Source: Meconema thalassinum (lineage: Eukaryota; Arthropoda; Insecta; Orthoptera; Tettigoniidae). Taken from it: a DNA stretch of 64,000 nt. The DNA is taken from the NCBI GenBank assembly GCA_946902985.2, contig OX336388.2, positions 120,257,894-120,321,893 on the forward strand, read 5' to 3'. Positions 54,801-64,000 of this stretch are shown piece by piece. How positions within the stretch are numbered: the first letter of the stretch is position 1; the number at the start of each line of letters is the position of its first letter. The notes under the pieces were generated by a model that was given only the letters and a program-made list of their open reading frames with translations, was not told the DNA's origin and did not search any database. A program made the position numbers and the translations under genes.

Positions 54801-56637
54801 TCATAGTTCTCTCTTCTGCTTCAGGAGGGGAAGTTTTCCAGAGTAGGCTTTATCTATCGGCAGTTCAAGTTCTCCGCAAGCAGTATTCCTAAGTTTGAAA
54901 TTATGGCTTATCAAGCCACCAATGAAATTGCTAGTCATAACGTAACCTGGTTTAGTGGCACAATATTCAAAATAAAAGTGCTTAGAAACACCAAACGATT
55001 CCTTGTTTATCCTTGGAACATTAGTTCCCATTGAAAAATCTGAGTAACACGTTTTCTTAAACAAACATGGCCACCATGCTTTCCAGTTAATAATACTGTC
55101 TTGATTAACTTCGAAAATATTGAACTTGTTCTTCTTGATAGATGCTCTTTATATGAGCTCACAGTATTGATGAATTGTGTAGATTCTATCTGCCTTACGA
55201 AGAACTCTCTTAATAAGACCGAAGTCCCTATCACAGGGCAGAAATGAGTGACCCCTCTGAGGAAAGTACTGTTTTATTACCCTAAATCGGCCTGTTTCAG
55301 CCAAAGCCATCAAGAATCTCACTAAAGTGTTGTTTTTATTCTGTCCAGGATAGTTATCGCTGAACAAGTGAAGTTCAGATATAATTGGGCATACTTCATT
55401 GTCAATGTAGTCTTTCAGGAAACTACACAATTCATTTGGCGATTTCCTCGCTATCCCTTCATGATACACATAACATTTCATATTGTGCGTTCTAAAATTA
55501 TGTATGCCAAACGTATTCACACTTAACTGCCTGTAATAGTATATGTCTTGCACAGGAATATTTGGCAACGAAACGGTTGCCACGTAATCGAAACCTAGAC
55601 CAAGCACACTTTCCTCGTGTTCACATCTTGCAGTTATTTATTTTAATGCACGATATAATTTCTGGCTTCTGCACTTGTGTATCAACAGCTCTGCGGCAGC
55701 AGCTCTTTTAGCACTCGGACACAGAAAAGTACTCTTGAGTATACAAGTGAGTTCTTCACAAGTACTGCAGGTATCCTTTTCAGGTCTGCCAAACCGCAGA
55801 GAAAAGTTTTGTTTAAAATAATGCCAGTAAAACTGGTACATTACCTTAGAATCTGGATACATCACCATAAACATTCCATACATTTCTTTCACAGATAATC
55901 TTGCATCTAAACATTTTATTTCTATTCCTGTGTAATGTGAAGACTCTGTGGGGAAGGACGATATATGATCATGAATTTGACGGCAAACATCTCCAGAAAT
56001 AGCATTTGTGCTTGATGATTTACCACGTAAATCCCTAGGTGTTTTCCCCTGTTTTAGAAGTGTCAACAATCTATAAACCCTCTTAGGTGTTATACCATGA
56101 GCTTGCTGAAATGCAGTTTTACAAACTCGAACACGGCGCGATCCACAAAGCACGTGATTCTTCGCAGAGAAAGATCTTGGTTTTTTAATGTTAGTGTCTT
56201 CCCTAGAACGTTTCCTGCCCACATCTTTCTGATCTATGAGTCTTTGTAAGTGTATATCCTGCTCGTCTTTTGTGTTCATTCCATTGAATGTTCCCATGAT
56301 TTGCATCATTTCTTCGTCCGTAACGTCCACCAAACAACCGTGTCGACATCTGTTAAGAGTTCAATAACGTATGAGTCAGCTATTATCTACAACAACAATA
56401 TTACCGACAACAGGACTTGGAATAATATTATGAAGAATCATTTTTAGGTTATACATACCCACATCCAATGTATTTCTTTCTTCCAGGAACATTTTTGCCT
56501 GCCCAGTTCACGTGAGGCTCACCCTTCACTTTAGCAACTCGTATTACATTTCTTTGATAAGTATCGGGATTCCTTACACCTTTCCTTCTTTTTTTGTCCG
56601 GAGAACTACACTTTCCATCTTCACTTGAAGTATCCAT
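54801..56637 (-). pseudogene. DUF7869 protein, candidate RNase H-fold transposase, two exons, two in-frame stops
   Basis: Exon 1 (56637-56454) encodes a Ser/Lys-rich start and NWAGKNVPGRKKYIGCG, then a GG|GTATGT donor. The acceptor (AACAG|A) lies at 56351, and exon 2 opens in phase with a Cys cluster (CRHGC). Conserved blocks follow: RVCKTAFQQAHGI, FSLRFGRPEKDTCSTCEEL, FDYVATVSLPNIPVQDIYYY, NTFGIHNF, LHLFSDNYPGQNKNN, YFPQRGHSFLPCDRDFG and CLFKKTCYSDF. The Asp residues of FDY, FSDN and PCDRDFG have the order of an RNase H-like catalytic triad; this is inference. TAA at 55638-55640 and TAA at 55149-55151 are in frame, so this copy is dead. The stop is near 54795. Families with this domain are common in insects and uncharacterised. 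Confidence 0.85.
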
Positions 56638-56929
56638 ATTGCATCAATCAATAAACCTTCTTTTGTTTTATAACAAGGTGCTGCCTAGAATTGACAGGTC
56701 TACCAATCGTCCAAAACTGTTCCCTGCAGAAAGAAAACATGTCCTGGACATGTTGCCTTTCTGCATCAAACGCATATCCCTCATGCTTATTTCATACACG
56801 TCCACTTATGGAAGATATTCCCTTTCTGCAGAGAACGATGCGACTTGGTCCAAAGATGCCATTTCCGGTATAAAACGAGTTTCGTAAAAAAGTGGACATG
56901 TTCCCTTTCTGCAATTAGCGATTCATGTA

Positions 56930-58130
56930 CAGTTTAGTCTCCACGGGGGAGGGGGCGCCGCAATGAGATCTCGCATGAGGTGCTGCGCGGAGGGAGAGTA
57001 AGGATGGATCTCGCATCTGAGTAGCGCCCCTTGTGAGTGACGTCCATGGCGCGTGCCATGCCTGCCATACCTTAGATACGCCTCTGGCTATTTGAAAAAC
57101 AGTTTAAGGGGGGCTCATACACCGTCAGATATCAAAATTTTAGTTTTCTCTTTTTTACATTTAAATGAAAGACAATACCTTTCTCAATATATCTGTTAAG
57201 TTTTATAAGTAAATTCAGCGTTTTGGCAGAGATATAGCGTATTACATGAGACCATGCACCTATCTGTAAATCTGTAAATGGAGTGTTTAATATTCAAAGC
57301 TGTTTACCAGAAGGTTTGTTTGTTTTTTTGGTAGGAAGAACACAATATCTCGTGAACTATGTGATGAAACTTGATGACGCTCGGCAGATACATTCCAACC
57401 TATGATTCCTAGAGGATGAACCTCATTCATGAAATTATCTTAAAAATTAAATGAGATATACTTGGAAAATTAAACAATAAACTGTTCATTTTTTGAAAGA
57501 CAATTTTTTTTTTAAATATACTATTTACAATATAACATTCATGGTGGTTCATCCTCGGTATTTATGTGTTTACTTGACATGAAAAGAATCCTTTCATTCA
57601 GACTGGTATTTCTTGTTAAATCGTGTTTTTTGTGGTTCACAGGGTTAAAAATATCACGAATATGATACTTTCAATAAATCACGAAATACTTTATATACTG
57701 TTCCTCTCTTTAAATTAGATGAAAGCTCTCTGTATTTACTATACATATGTTATTTATCATAACTCTATGTTACATATTAGTGAAGCTATGATATGACTCG
57801 TAACTGTATGCGAAAATTCCTACTGACGGTATATGAGCCACCTTAAATCCATAACTAACATAATTATAAAAGTTGATAAGTGGTTTTATCATTAACTGCA
57901 GAGTAAAATAGACAGAAATCATTAAATCACGCACTTCCTGGTGTTATGATCGCTTTTATAACAACACAAACGTGCAGGTACATTTGACTAGCAGGCTATA
58001 ATTGCTTCGATTGTTTGTAGATGATATATCACTACAGGTTATAAGAACCTACTACAGCAACAAATGCCACGAATAACGATCGCGATAAGGTGAAATGGCA
58101 TAAAGTTTGACGAGAGTGCAATTAAATGAA
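56930..58130. other. no recognised gene
   Basis: AT-rich DNA. A 28-bp word GGTGCTGCGCGGAGGGAGAG... at 56980-57008 recurs nearly unchanged at 58450-58478, which points to a shared interspersed repeat. No ORF of note. Confidence 0.4.
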
Positions 58131-58134
58131 CCTT

Positions 58135-58372
58135 GGCTGGCTGCGTGGCTCAGCGGTAACGTTCTCGCCTGCTGTTACCAAGGTTGCAGGATCGAATCCC
58201 GGCGCAGTCAGCTGGCATTTGAGAGTTAGCAAATGCTAGGGAGCTGTGTCAGTAGATTTACTGGCACGTTAAGGATCCTCTTAGGGGCAAACTTCTGGCA
58301 ACCCGGCGTCACTAAGAACCACAGTAGTTAAAAGGGACGTAAAACCAATAACATTATTATTACCGTACTAGC
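58135..58372 (+). repeat. tRNA-derived SINE
   Basis: Head GCTGCGTGGCTCAGCGGTAA (A box) and GCAGGATCGAATCCCGGCGC (B box), a short body with GGCACGTTAAGGATCCTCTT, and a tail AACATTATTATTACC. Different head from families A and B. Confidence 0.8.
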
Positions 58373-58885
58373 TGAAGTACCAGTGCTTCGCTGCGGGTCA
58401 TAAATAAATTAAACTGTGAAGGTGACAGCTAAAACAGGGGATAGGCGAGGTGCTGCGCAGAGGGAGAGTAAGGATGGAACATTTTGTCCAACTACACCGC
58501 TCGGCGTTGACCGTGTTTTATAGCACAAATTTAGGTTTTACTCGCTAACCGTTGGAGATACACGATAAGGACCTTTCGGATAGAAAATTAAATTTTAAAC
58601 CTCGTATATGCCATCAAAAGTTTGCTATTTCTTAGCGTTTTCTTTTTATTTGAAATGGAAATATAAACGTTTGAAGCCAAAGAGTGTAGTGACGTCACTA
58701 AAATGGTCGCCATAATTAAATAGTGCAAAGTATCGAAATCAAGAGTAGTCTATATGTTAACCTGGTAAATCAGCTACTTCCAAGTAAATTTTCATGTAAA
58801 TCGGACCAGTGGTTTTTGCGTGATTGAGTAATACACAGACACACAGACACACAGACACACCCATCTCATTTTTATGCATTAGTAT
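58373..58885 (+). repeat. interspersed repeat with ACTAGCTGAAGTACC...TGCTTCGCTGCGG start
   Basis: The 5' signature TACTAGCTGAAGTACCAGTG-CTTCGCTGCGG and the 3' signature with (ACACAG)n followed by ATGCATTAGTATAGATTA are the paired marks of a repeat found widely in arthropod genomes. I do not assign the superfamily. It contains the GGTGCTGCGC word shared with 56980. Confidence 0.45.
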
Positions 58886-58964
58886 AGATTAATAAATGAA
58901 CCGCTTTGTAAACGTGACCTGATGGAACATTTAATGTTTTATCAATCAGCAAAGATAACCGCTA

Positions 58965-59300
58965 AAGGTTTCTGTTGCTTATTTTAGGGGCTGCGACATC
59001 GTGGTCATATAGCTAGGTGTATTTGGGTGTGTATGTGTAATTTGTGTGATAACCCGTGTTATTTTGATGACTGTACTATAATATTAGACTATATGTATTT
59101 ATAATAAAGGATAGGATTGGGAAGGCGGTGGCCATAGCCTTAAGTTAGGAACCATCCCAGCATTTTCCTGGAGTTGAAGTAGGGGGGAGGGGGCGGGGGG
59201 TGGGGGGGGGGGTGGGGGGGTACCACGCAAAACCTCATCCAGGATGGCTAAGGTGGGAATCAAACCCTTCACTTCTCAGTTTTGCCTCACGGGGATAAGT
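58965..59300 (-). repeat. tRNA-derived SINE (same family as 13690/15128 and 22178)
   Basis: Reverse orientation: the tail block GGGGCTGCGACATCGTGGTC and GATAACCCGTGTTATTTTGA, then GGCCATAGCCTTAAGTTAGG, GAACCATCCCAGCATTTTCC, a G-rich tract and GGATGGCTAAGGTGGGAATC near a degraded B-box. Confidence 0.75.
59182..59220 (+). repeat. G-rich tract (possible G-quadruplex)
   Basis: 39 bases of almost only G, broken by single A, C and T residues, with at least five runs of four or more Gs. It is an expanded version of the GGGGGT spot in the SINE body. Confidence 0.85.
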
Positions 59301-59329
59301 ACACTGGTGGCCATAATTCTGTAAACTTT

Positions 59330-60470
59330 GTAAGAAATTCAGTATAGTAATTTTAATTTTCCGAGCACACAATTTATAGACAACTATTTGCAACAGCACA
59401 AAATCAATTAAATAAACATAATAAAGTGAAGTATTGTGAATTATTATTCATTATTATATAAAGCAGTATCTTTTGAATACATTATAGTGAAAATACATGT
59501 AATGTGTTCAGTATGTTTTGGCAGCCATTTAGTTCAAGCATAGCTTCAATTCTGCAGGGCATAGATAGGAACTGTAATAACCCGTTCCAGCCATCACGCC
59601 CTTTTTATATATTTTTTTATCATTTTAAATGATTATGTCGACTTCGCTGGGGTCTGGCGTCACGTTACGGTGACGGGACGAAATGTACCGAGAATGCACT
59701 GAGGTGTGTGTCGTCATAGTACTGCTTGAGCTTCTTCCTTTCCCCGCGCGCTCCGGTGAGCGTGACGTCATCCAGCCAGCTACCTCCTTTGACCTTGGTT
59801 AGTGGTTCGGCCACTGTCTTCGCAAACCAGTTTTGTGTTTCCCTATTTATTTCCACTCTGTGTGGTTGTACATATCTTTATTATTTGTCTTCATTGTATT
59901 TATTCATTTTCAAGTTTGTTTTGTTTATGTTGGTTAGTTGTCATGATTCATTTGTTTTGATTACATGTTGTATTCCCACTGCCGGTGTTTCCAGTGGGAT
60001 ATTTTTGCTTAGAAGATATTTTGGTATTCTAAGTTGGCCACTCTGATTCATCTTCTTTCTCTTTGTATTCTCTTTGACTTGTCTTTGAACTTTCTGCTGT
60101 GATTGGCTGTTTTCAGCCTATCAGAGGCCTCCTTGCTGTTTGTAGCGACCAATCACGTGTTTCTTCTTCGTCTTTAAGCTTGTAGCCATGACAGAATGTT
60201 GTGCTTTGATACTGGTTGTGATCTATCGACGAATATCCAGTTAATCACTTCTGTAATTGGTGCTATCTTCATAGTAACCGTGCTTAGTGATCATATCCTG
60301 CACATGATTCATATTTTTGTTAGGGCAGTGACATTTTGGTGATTTTCGGTCTCATCAGACCATGCTTGTTGTTATAGCTACGCGCCATGTTGACGAATCC
60401 TTCAATCCGCGGCGTCGGATAGTTTGTTGTAACATGTTTAATTCTGATCTTCACCTATTGCCTAACAATT
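59330..60470. other. no clear gene; possible Tc1-type and LTR remnants
   Basis: GTGGCCATAATTCTGTAAAC at 59307 resembles Tc1-type termini, and TCGGTCTCATCAGACC at 60345 resembles a Tc1 internal motif. A block starting TGTAATAACCCGTTCCAGCC at 59572 could be a solo LTR. None of these can be completed, and the ORFs of 63 and 106 codons here are not recognised. Confidence 0.25.
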
Positions 60471-60572
60471 TGTCATCACCAGTGGCGGCTGGTGTAGAAA
60501 ATTAGTTGTGTGCTGTAGGCCTAACCCTCCTTCCAATTTTTTTTAAATATATAAACATATAGAAACACTCAC

Positions 60573-61180
60573 TCAGTGACGAAAAATGAAGTCCATACGT
60601 CGCTCCTTCTTGCTGCAGAACTTGTCAATCACCCTGGCATTGAACCCCTCTATACTGGAGACCATCTTCTTCTCAATGGAGAGCATAGCGAGGGCACTTA
60701 GTCTTTCTTGTGCCATGGTGTTCCGCAGAAAGGTCTTGATCCTCTTCAGCGATGAAAAACACCTCTCAGGCTCTGAAGTAGTCATGGGTGTTGTTACTAA
60801 TATCCTCAGAAGCTTGCTTGTTTGGCAGAACGTACCTTGAAGATTACTGGATAAGAGCGTTAAAAATCCTTCAGTATGCCTTCCTTCGGAGGGGAAGTAA
60901 AGCCGGCGGTCCCATGTCATAGATTTATGGCATGTAAAAGATCCTTTCACAGACTAAACTTGTGTAAAGCAAAATTTGTTAGGTTAGATTTCGTCAGAAC
61001 GCTCTATCAAAGTTCCAACGTTCACCACTAGGTATCATTGATATCTGGTGGCGAAAGTTGGAACTACTTGAAATTGAACGGAACTTGTAGCTCACCCTTT
61101 AGGGTGTCCGCTGGAAGCAGCTACAGACTCAGGCGAGCCGAACATGTCCTCGGACACTCCCGGCACTAAAAGCCATACGA

Positions 61181-61211
<31 letters not shown>

Positions 61212-63073
61212 ATACTGGATGTTATGAAATGCAGAAGAGGGACTGCCCCACCAATATTCCTAAAATCTGGCCTACAGTACAGAACCGACAGTTCTGTTCT
61301 GAGCCTTTTCTTTTCCAGCATGCTATAGGCCTGAACAGTTACACCTAGTTCTTTATCTGGAAACGTTTTGGAAAATCGTTCAAAGTTGGTGGAATCTAAC
61401 AGTTTTGCTGCTTCCAGGTGATCCAAGGTTTGGAAGCGATCGCGGGCTTCTCGTGTTATTCTATCACATACTTCCTTGGCATCAGTACGCCGACATGATA
61501 ACTTTCTGCGCTTGTTTTCTGAAGCACACGTTTCTTCAGAAGTACCGGTACTAGCAATGTCTTCTACCGATTCCCTGATGTTGTTGATCACTTGCATGAA
61601 GTGTGACACAGCGGATTTTATCTTCACGGCATCAGCTGTTCTTGACTGCAACTGATTGTACATAATGGCCACATGTGGCATCAATTTATGAAAGAAATGT
61701 AGCCAAAATATGAATTCCTCGTCTTCTAAGCTGTGACGAAGCCCGTTTGCCTGCAGGCAAGTTTTATAGGATGGGGTTTTCTCCAGCATTAATAAACACT
61801 CCCTTATGGATACCCTTTGCTCGTACACCACATTTACGGTGCGCGACCTAAAATTCCATCTAGTCGCTGGTCCAGTTGGAATTCTTCGAGCTGCCACTGC
61901 TTCTAAAGCAGACGTCCGTTGCGGCGACCTTGAGAAGAAAGCAGGGAACGCTGACAGGTGAGCGAAGAACATCCTAGCCGACTGATTCTGCGAAGCTGCA
62001 TGTTCCATTGTTAAATTCAGTTGGTGTGCATAGCAGTGGATGTAATGTGCGTTGGGATAGCTGGCTTTTATCTTTGCTTGCACTCCACCTTTACCACCAC
62101 TCATTACTGATGCCCCGTCGTAGGTCTGCGCAATAACTTTGTGTGGTGTAGCGTTAAACATGTTGTCCATTACACTTAAAATACATGATGCAAGGGAATC
62201 CGCATTCTGACCTTCTGGTTTAAAGAAGCCCCAAAATCGTTCGTATGGAATACCATCTTTCTCATACCGAAATACCAACACTAACTGTGTCTGCTCTGAA
62301 ACATCTGTAGTTTCATCCGCCATCACACTAACAAAATATGCTTGCTGCATTTCTTCTGCTATCACTTCTCTGCAGGTTTCTAGCATGCAGTCCAACAGCT
62401 CGTTCTGGATGGTTTTTGAGGTCCCTTTGAAAACTCTATTAGATTCAATGTGCTCCTTTACTGCACTGTCTATACTGGAAATTTAATCTACTAGGCCCAA
62501 GAAAAAGCCAGGATTGTCTGAATTATCACTTTCGTCGTGCCCTCTTAAAGCTAATTCAAACGCACCACAAAACTTAATGCAGTCTATAATTCTGGATAGC
62601 ACATATCTGTTCTTCTCCACTTGTTGATTGTGCTTTTCCTTTTCTTCATGATAAGCACGGCTTAATAGTGTTGCAATATTAACTGTTCCTAAAGCACTTA
62701 AATTTAAAGAATTATTGATGTGTTTCTCGCTGTCATTATGCTTCCTCATTAAAGCGTTTAGATGTCCAAGATCTCTAACACCCACTGTTCCCCAAGAATC
62801 ACTATTGCCAAAACACAAGCAAGGGTAACAGAAAAGGGCATTTCTAATTTCACACCCGCACACCCAATCGTTTTCATACACTTTTCTATTAAATTTTCTA
62901 GTGTATGCAGATTTGTTAGAAGTGGCTTTCTGAGCAATATCTAAGTCCGGGGTAGGTCTACCTAACTTCTTTACCTTAGTTTTTTCTTCAAGAGTTCTGG
63001 TTGAAAATGGGGTTTTCAAGATGCTCTCCACTGAGTTTTCCATATTGCACAAACACGCAAACAAACTCAACAC
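60573..63073 (-). pseudogene. hAT transposase (ZMYM-type: TTF zinc finger, DUF4371, hAT dimerisation), nonsense and SINE insertion
   Basis: One frame of ~711 codons once the SINE and one target copy are set aside. Residues ~55-130 form the TTF zinc finger (RKFNRKVYENDWVCGCEIRN, FCYPCLCFG, KHNDSEKH). DUF4371-like and RNase H core follow with FVSVMADETTDVSEQTQLVL (first Asp), YDGASVMSGGKGGVQ (second Asp) and HCYAHQLNLTM. The C-terminal dimerisation region reads LLRILVTTPMTTSEPERCFS-SLKRIKTFLRN, with the Glu of SEPERCFS. TAA at 62483-62485 interrupts it after residue ~196, and the SINE at 60853-61212 splits it between ITSS and NLQG. It cannot make its own transposase, but ends and duplications are intact. 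ZMYM-type genes are sometimes domesticated; nothing suggests it here. Confidence 0.92.
60853..61212 (+). repeat. SINE inserted in the hAT transposase, 8-bp duplication
   Basis: TACTGGAT flanks it (60845-60852 and 61213-61220). The first part (GAGCGTTAAAAATCCTTCAG ... TAGATTTATGGCATG) is family A without a tRNA head. The second part (GGCACTAAAAGCCATACGAT) resembles family B, followed by an (AAAT)n tail. It is therefore a chimaeric or variant SINE. Removing it restores the transposase frame exactly. Confidence 0.9.
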
Positions 63074-63909
63074 ATATACTCATTCCTCATACAAAATTAA
63101 TTAAGTACTGCACACAATAACACCTGCAATTACAAAATATTCACGAACTCGGAAACACTTGGTCTGACCGCGCAAAAACAGTAGTCTACTACTCAGTGTT
63201 ACCAAAAGCATTAAAATGAAACCAGCAACGCCGTAATGCAAAATCACATGTTATTTTGCTATAGTGAAATTTATGAACTAGGCATCACAATAATCATGTC
63301 CTTATTTTGACGGCATAAAAATTCTAATTTTGATAGTACATCGGTTAACAAAATGTGTCTATAGTATAAGTAGGTTGGGAGTATTGAAAAAGACCTTCTG
63401 GCGGGAACAGCTGATGGCTTCCTCTGCTTTTTTCACCCCATTTTCTTTGAGCGATTCCCTCTTAAATCCTATTGCTGAGTCCAGATAGTGCCACTGGCCA
63501 CGTTCACATTCCGTGTGACCAGTGCTGCCTCTCTGTGGTCGAATGAAGAATCGCTGTGATGACTGGTCTTAGCTGTTTTCCCAACAGCACATCCAGAACA
63601 CAAGGGAAACGTTGGGCGCGCATGCGCAGAAGACAAAATTCACGCTTCCTGCCAATAAACTTGGAAATTCTCGCTGGGCTGTGATCTGCACAGCTAACGC
63701 CGTGCACGGAGTGGAGCGCACGCCTAGATACCTCGAACCATACATGTTCTAAACCTCGTAGTGAGGGGAGTAGAAATATTTCCTATTCTTTGCTTGACGT
63801 CTTTTTAAAGCGTTGTATTTGTAGATAATAGGCCTACTATTAAAATAATTTATTTTCAAATAAAGCAATGTGCTGCAGCACTTCAGCACATAAGGAGCGG
63901 CCGCCCCTG
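63074..63909. other. 5' non-coding part of the hAT element
   Basis: From the transposase ATG to the right terminal repeat. AT-rich near the gene, then a GC-richer block (63470-63720) that may hold the promoter. No other ORF is supported. Confidence 0.5.
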
Positions 63910-64000
63910 GTCATCACGCGTATGAATATGATTTTGTTTCGTGTGATAAGTAATTCATCGTTTGTCTTGAGGCATGTGCTACAAGGCCATGCACTATCTT

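Larger units (their letters stand above)
37939..56924 (-). mobile_element. DUF7869-carrying DNA transposon (interrupted by a Polinton)
   Basis: The termini are inverted repeats: 37939-37974 (GAATCGCTAAATGCAGAAAG...) and 56889-56924, 33 of 35 positions matching plus extra Ts. ATGT flanks both ends (37935-37938 and 56925-56928), a candidate 4-bp target duplication. Without the Polinton and one CATGGA copy the element is about 2.64 kb, the right size for a one-gene cut-and-paste transposon. It carries a single two-exon DUF7869 gene on the minus strand. Several subterminal copies of GGACATGTTCCCTTTCTGCA lie inside each end. I know of no named superfamily with these features, so the assignment rests on the structure seen here. 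Confidence 0.72.
60480..63909 (-). mobile_element. complete hAT transposon with 8-bp target duplication
   Basis: Termini CAGTGGCGGCTGG (60480) and, inverted, CAGGGGCGGCCGC (ending 63909) match hAT ends. Identical octamers GTCATCAC flank the element at 60472-60479 and 63910-63917. It is 3430 bp including a 360-bp SINE inserted later, and carries one transposase gene on the minus strand with ~830 bp of 5' flank. The perfect duplication indicates a fairly recent insertion, although the transposase is already broken. Confidence 0.95.

Noticed and set aside
55149..56333. Introns between the three DUF7869 pieces at 55638 and 55149
   Set aside because: All three pieces are in one frame, each separated by a single TAA with conserved sequence directly following, so nonsense mutations explain them better. 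Only the exon 1/exon 2 gap has splice signals and matching phase.

Overview
The window looks like part of a large, repeat-rich arthropod (insect) nuclear genome. It contains tRNA-derived SINEs in many copies, I-, jockey- and RTE-type LINEs, mariner, Tc1 and hAT elements, a Maverick/Polinton and an insect-style DUF7869 gene with a canonical splice junction. I found no host gene: almost everything that can be identified is a transposable element, an element relic or a tandem repeat. The SINE and LINE mix would fit an orthopteroid insect, but the sequence alone does not settle the species.

Layout. 1-1.2 kb: hAT transposase running off the left edge. 1.2-7.8 kb: mostly unrecognised AT-rich DNA with a 160-bp hairpin (5.4-5.6 kb) and SINE copies. 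7.8-13.7 kb: a stack of nested elements (LINE reverse-transcriptase pieces, a tRNA-Glu-like SINE with its target duplication, a decayed jockey-type LINE, a hAT MITE with a SINE inside). 13.8-15.1 kb: a mariner element that landed in another SINE. 15.6-21.9 kb: a full-length I-clade LINE with both ORFs open and a perfect 13-bp target-site duplication. 22.85-27.0 kb: a satellite of roughly 50 monomers of 83 or 87 bp. 27-38 kb: scattered relics (Tc1, LINE 3' ends, two RTE-type LINE copies, five SINEs).

37.9-56.9 kb is the most interesting part. A small DNA transposon with 36-bp terminal inverted repeats, a 4-bp target duplication and several subterminal repeats carries a two-exon DUF7869 gene. 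A 16.3-kb Maverick/Polinton (adintovirus-like) element has inserted into it, with ~0.9-kb terminal inverted repeats, AG...CT ends and a perfect 6-bp target duplication (CATGGA). The Polinton carries protein-primed DNA polymerase B, a retroviral-type integrase with chromodomain, adenain-type protease, A32/FtsK-type packaging ATPase, minor capsid/penton, major capsid, a phospholipase-A2 virion protein, a BRO/DUF3627 protein and several small ORFs. Polymerase, ATPase, PLA2, BRO and both capsid genes are broken by stops or frameshifts, while integrase, protease and the tail-fibre-like ORF are still open, so the copy is a decaying provirus-like element.

57-64 kb: further SINEs, a G-rich tract, and at 60480-63909 a complete hAT element (8-bp duplication GTCATCAC) whose ZMYM-type transposase has one nonsense codon and was split by a later SINE insertion. 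The nesting lets several insertions be ordered in time.
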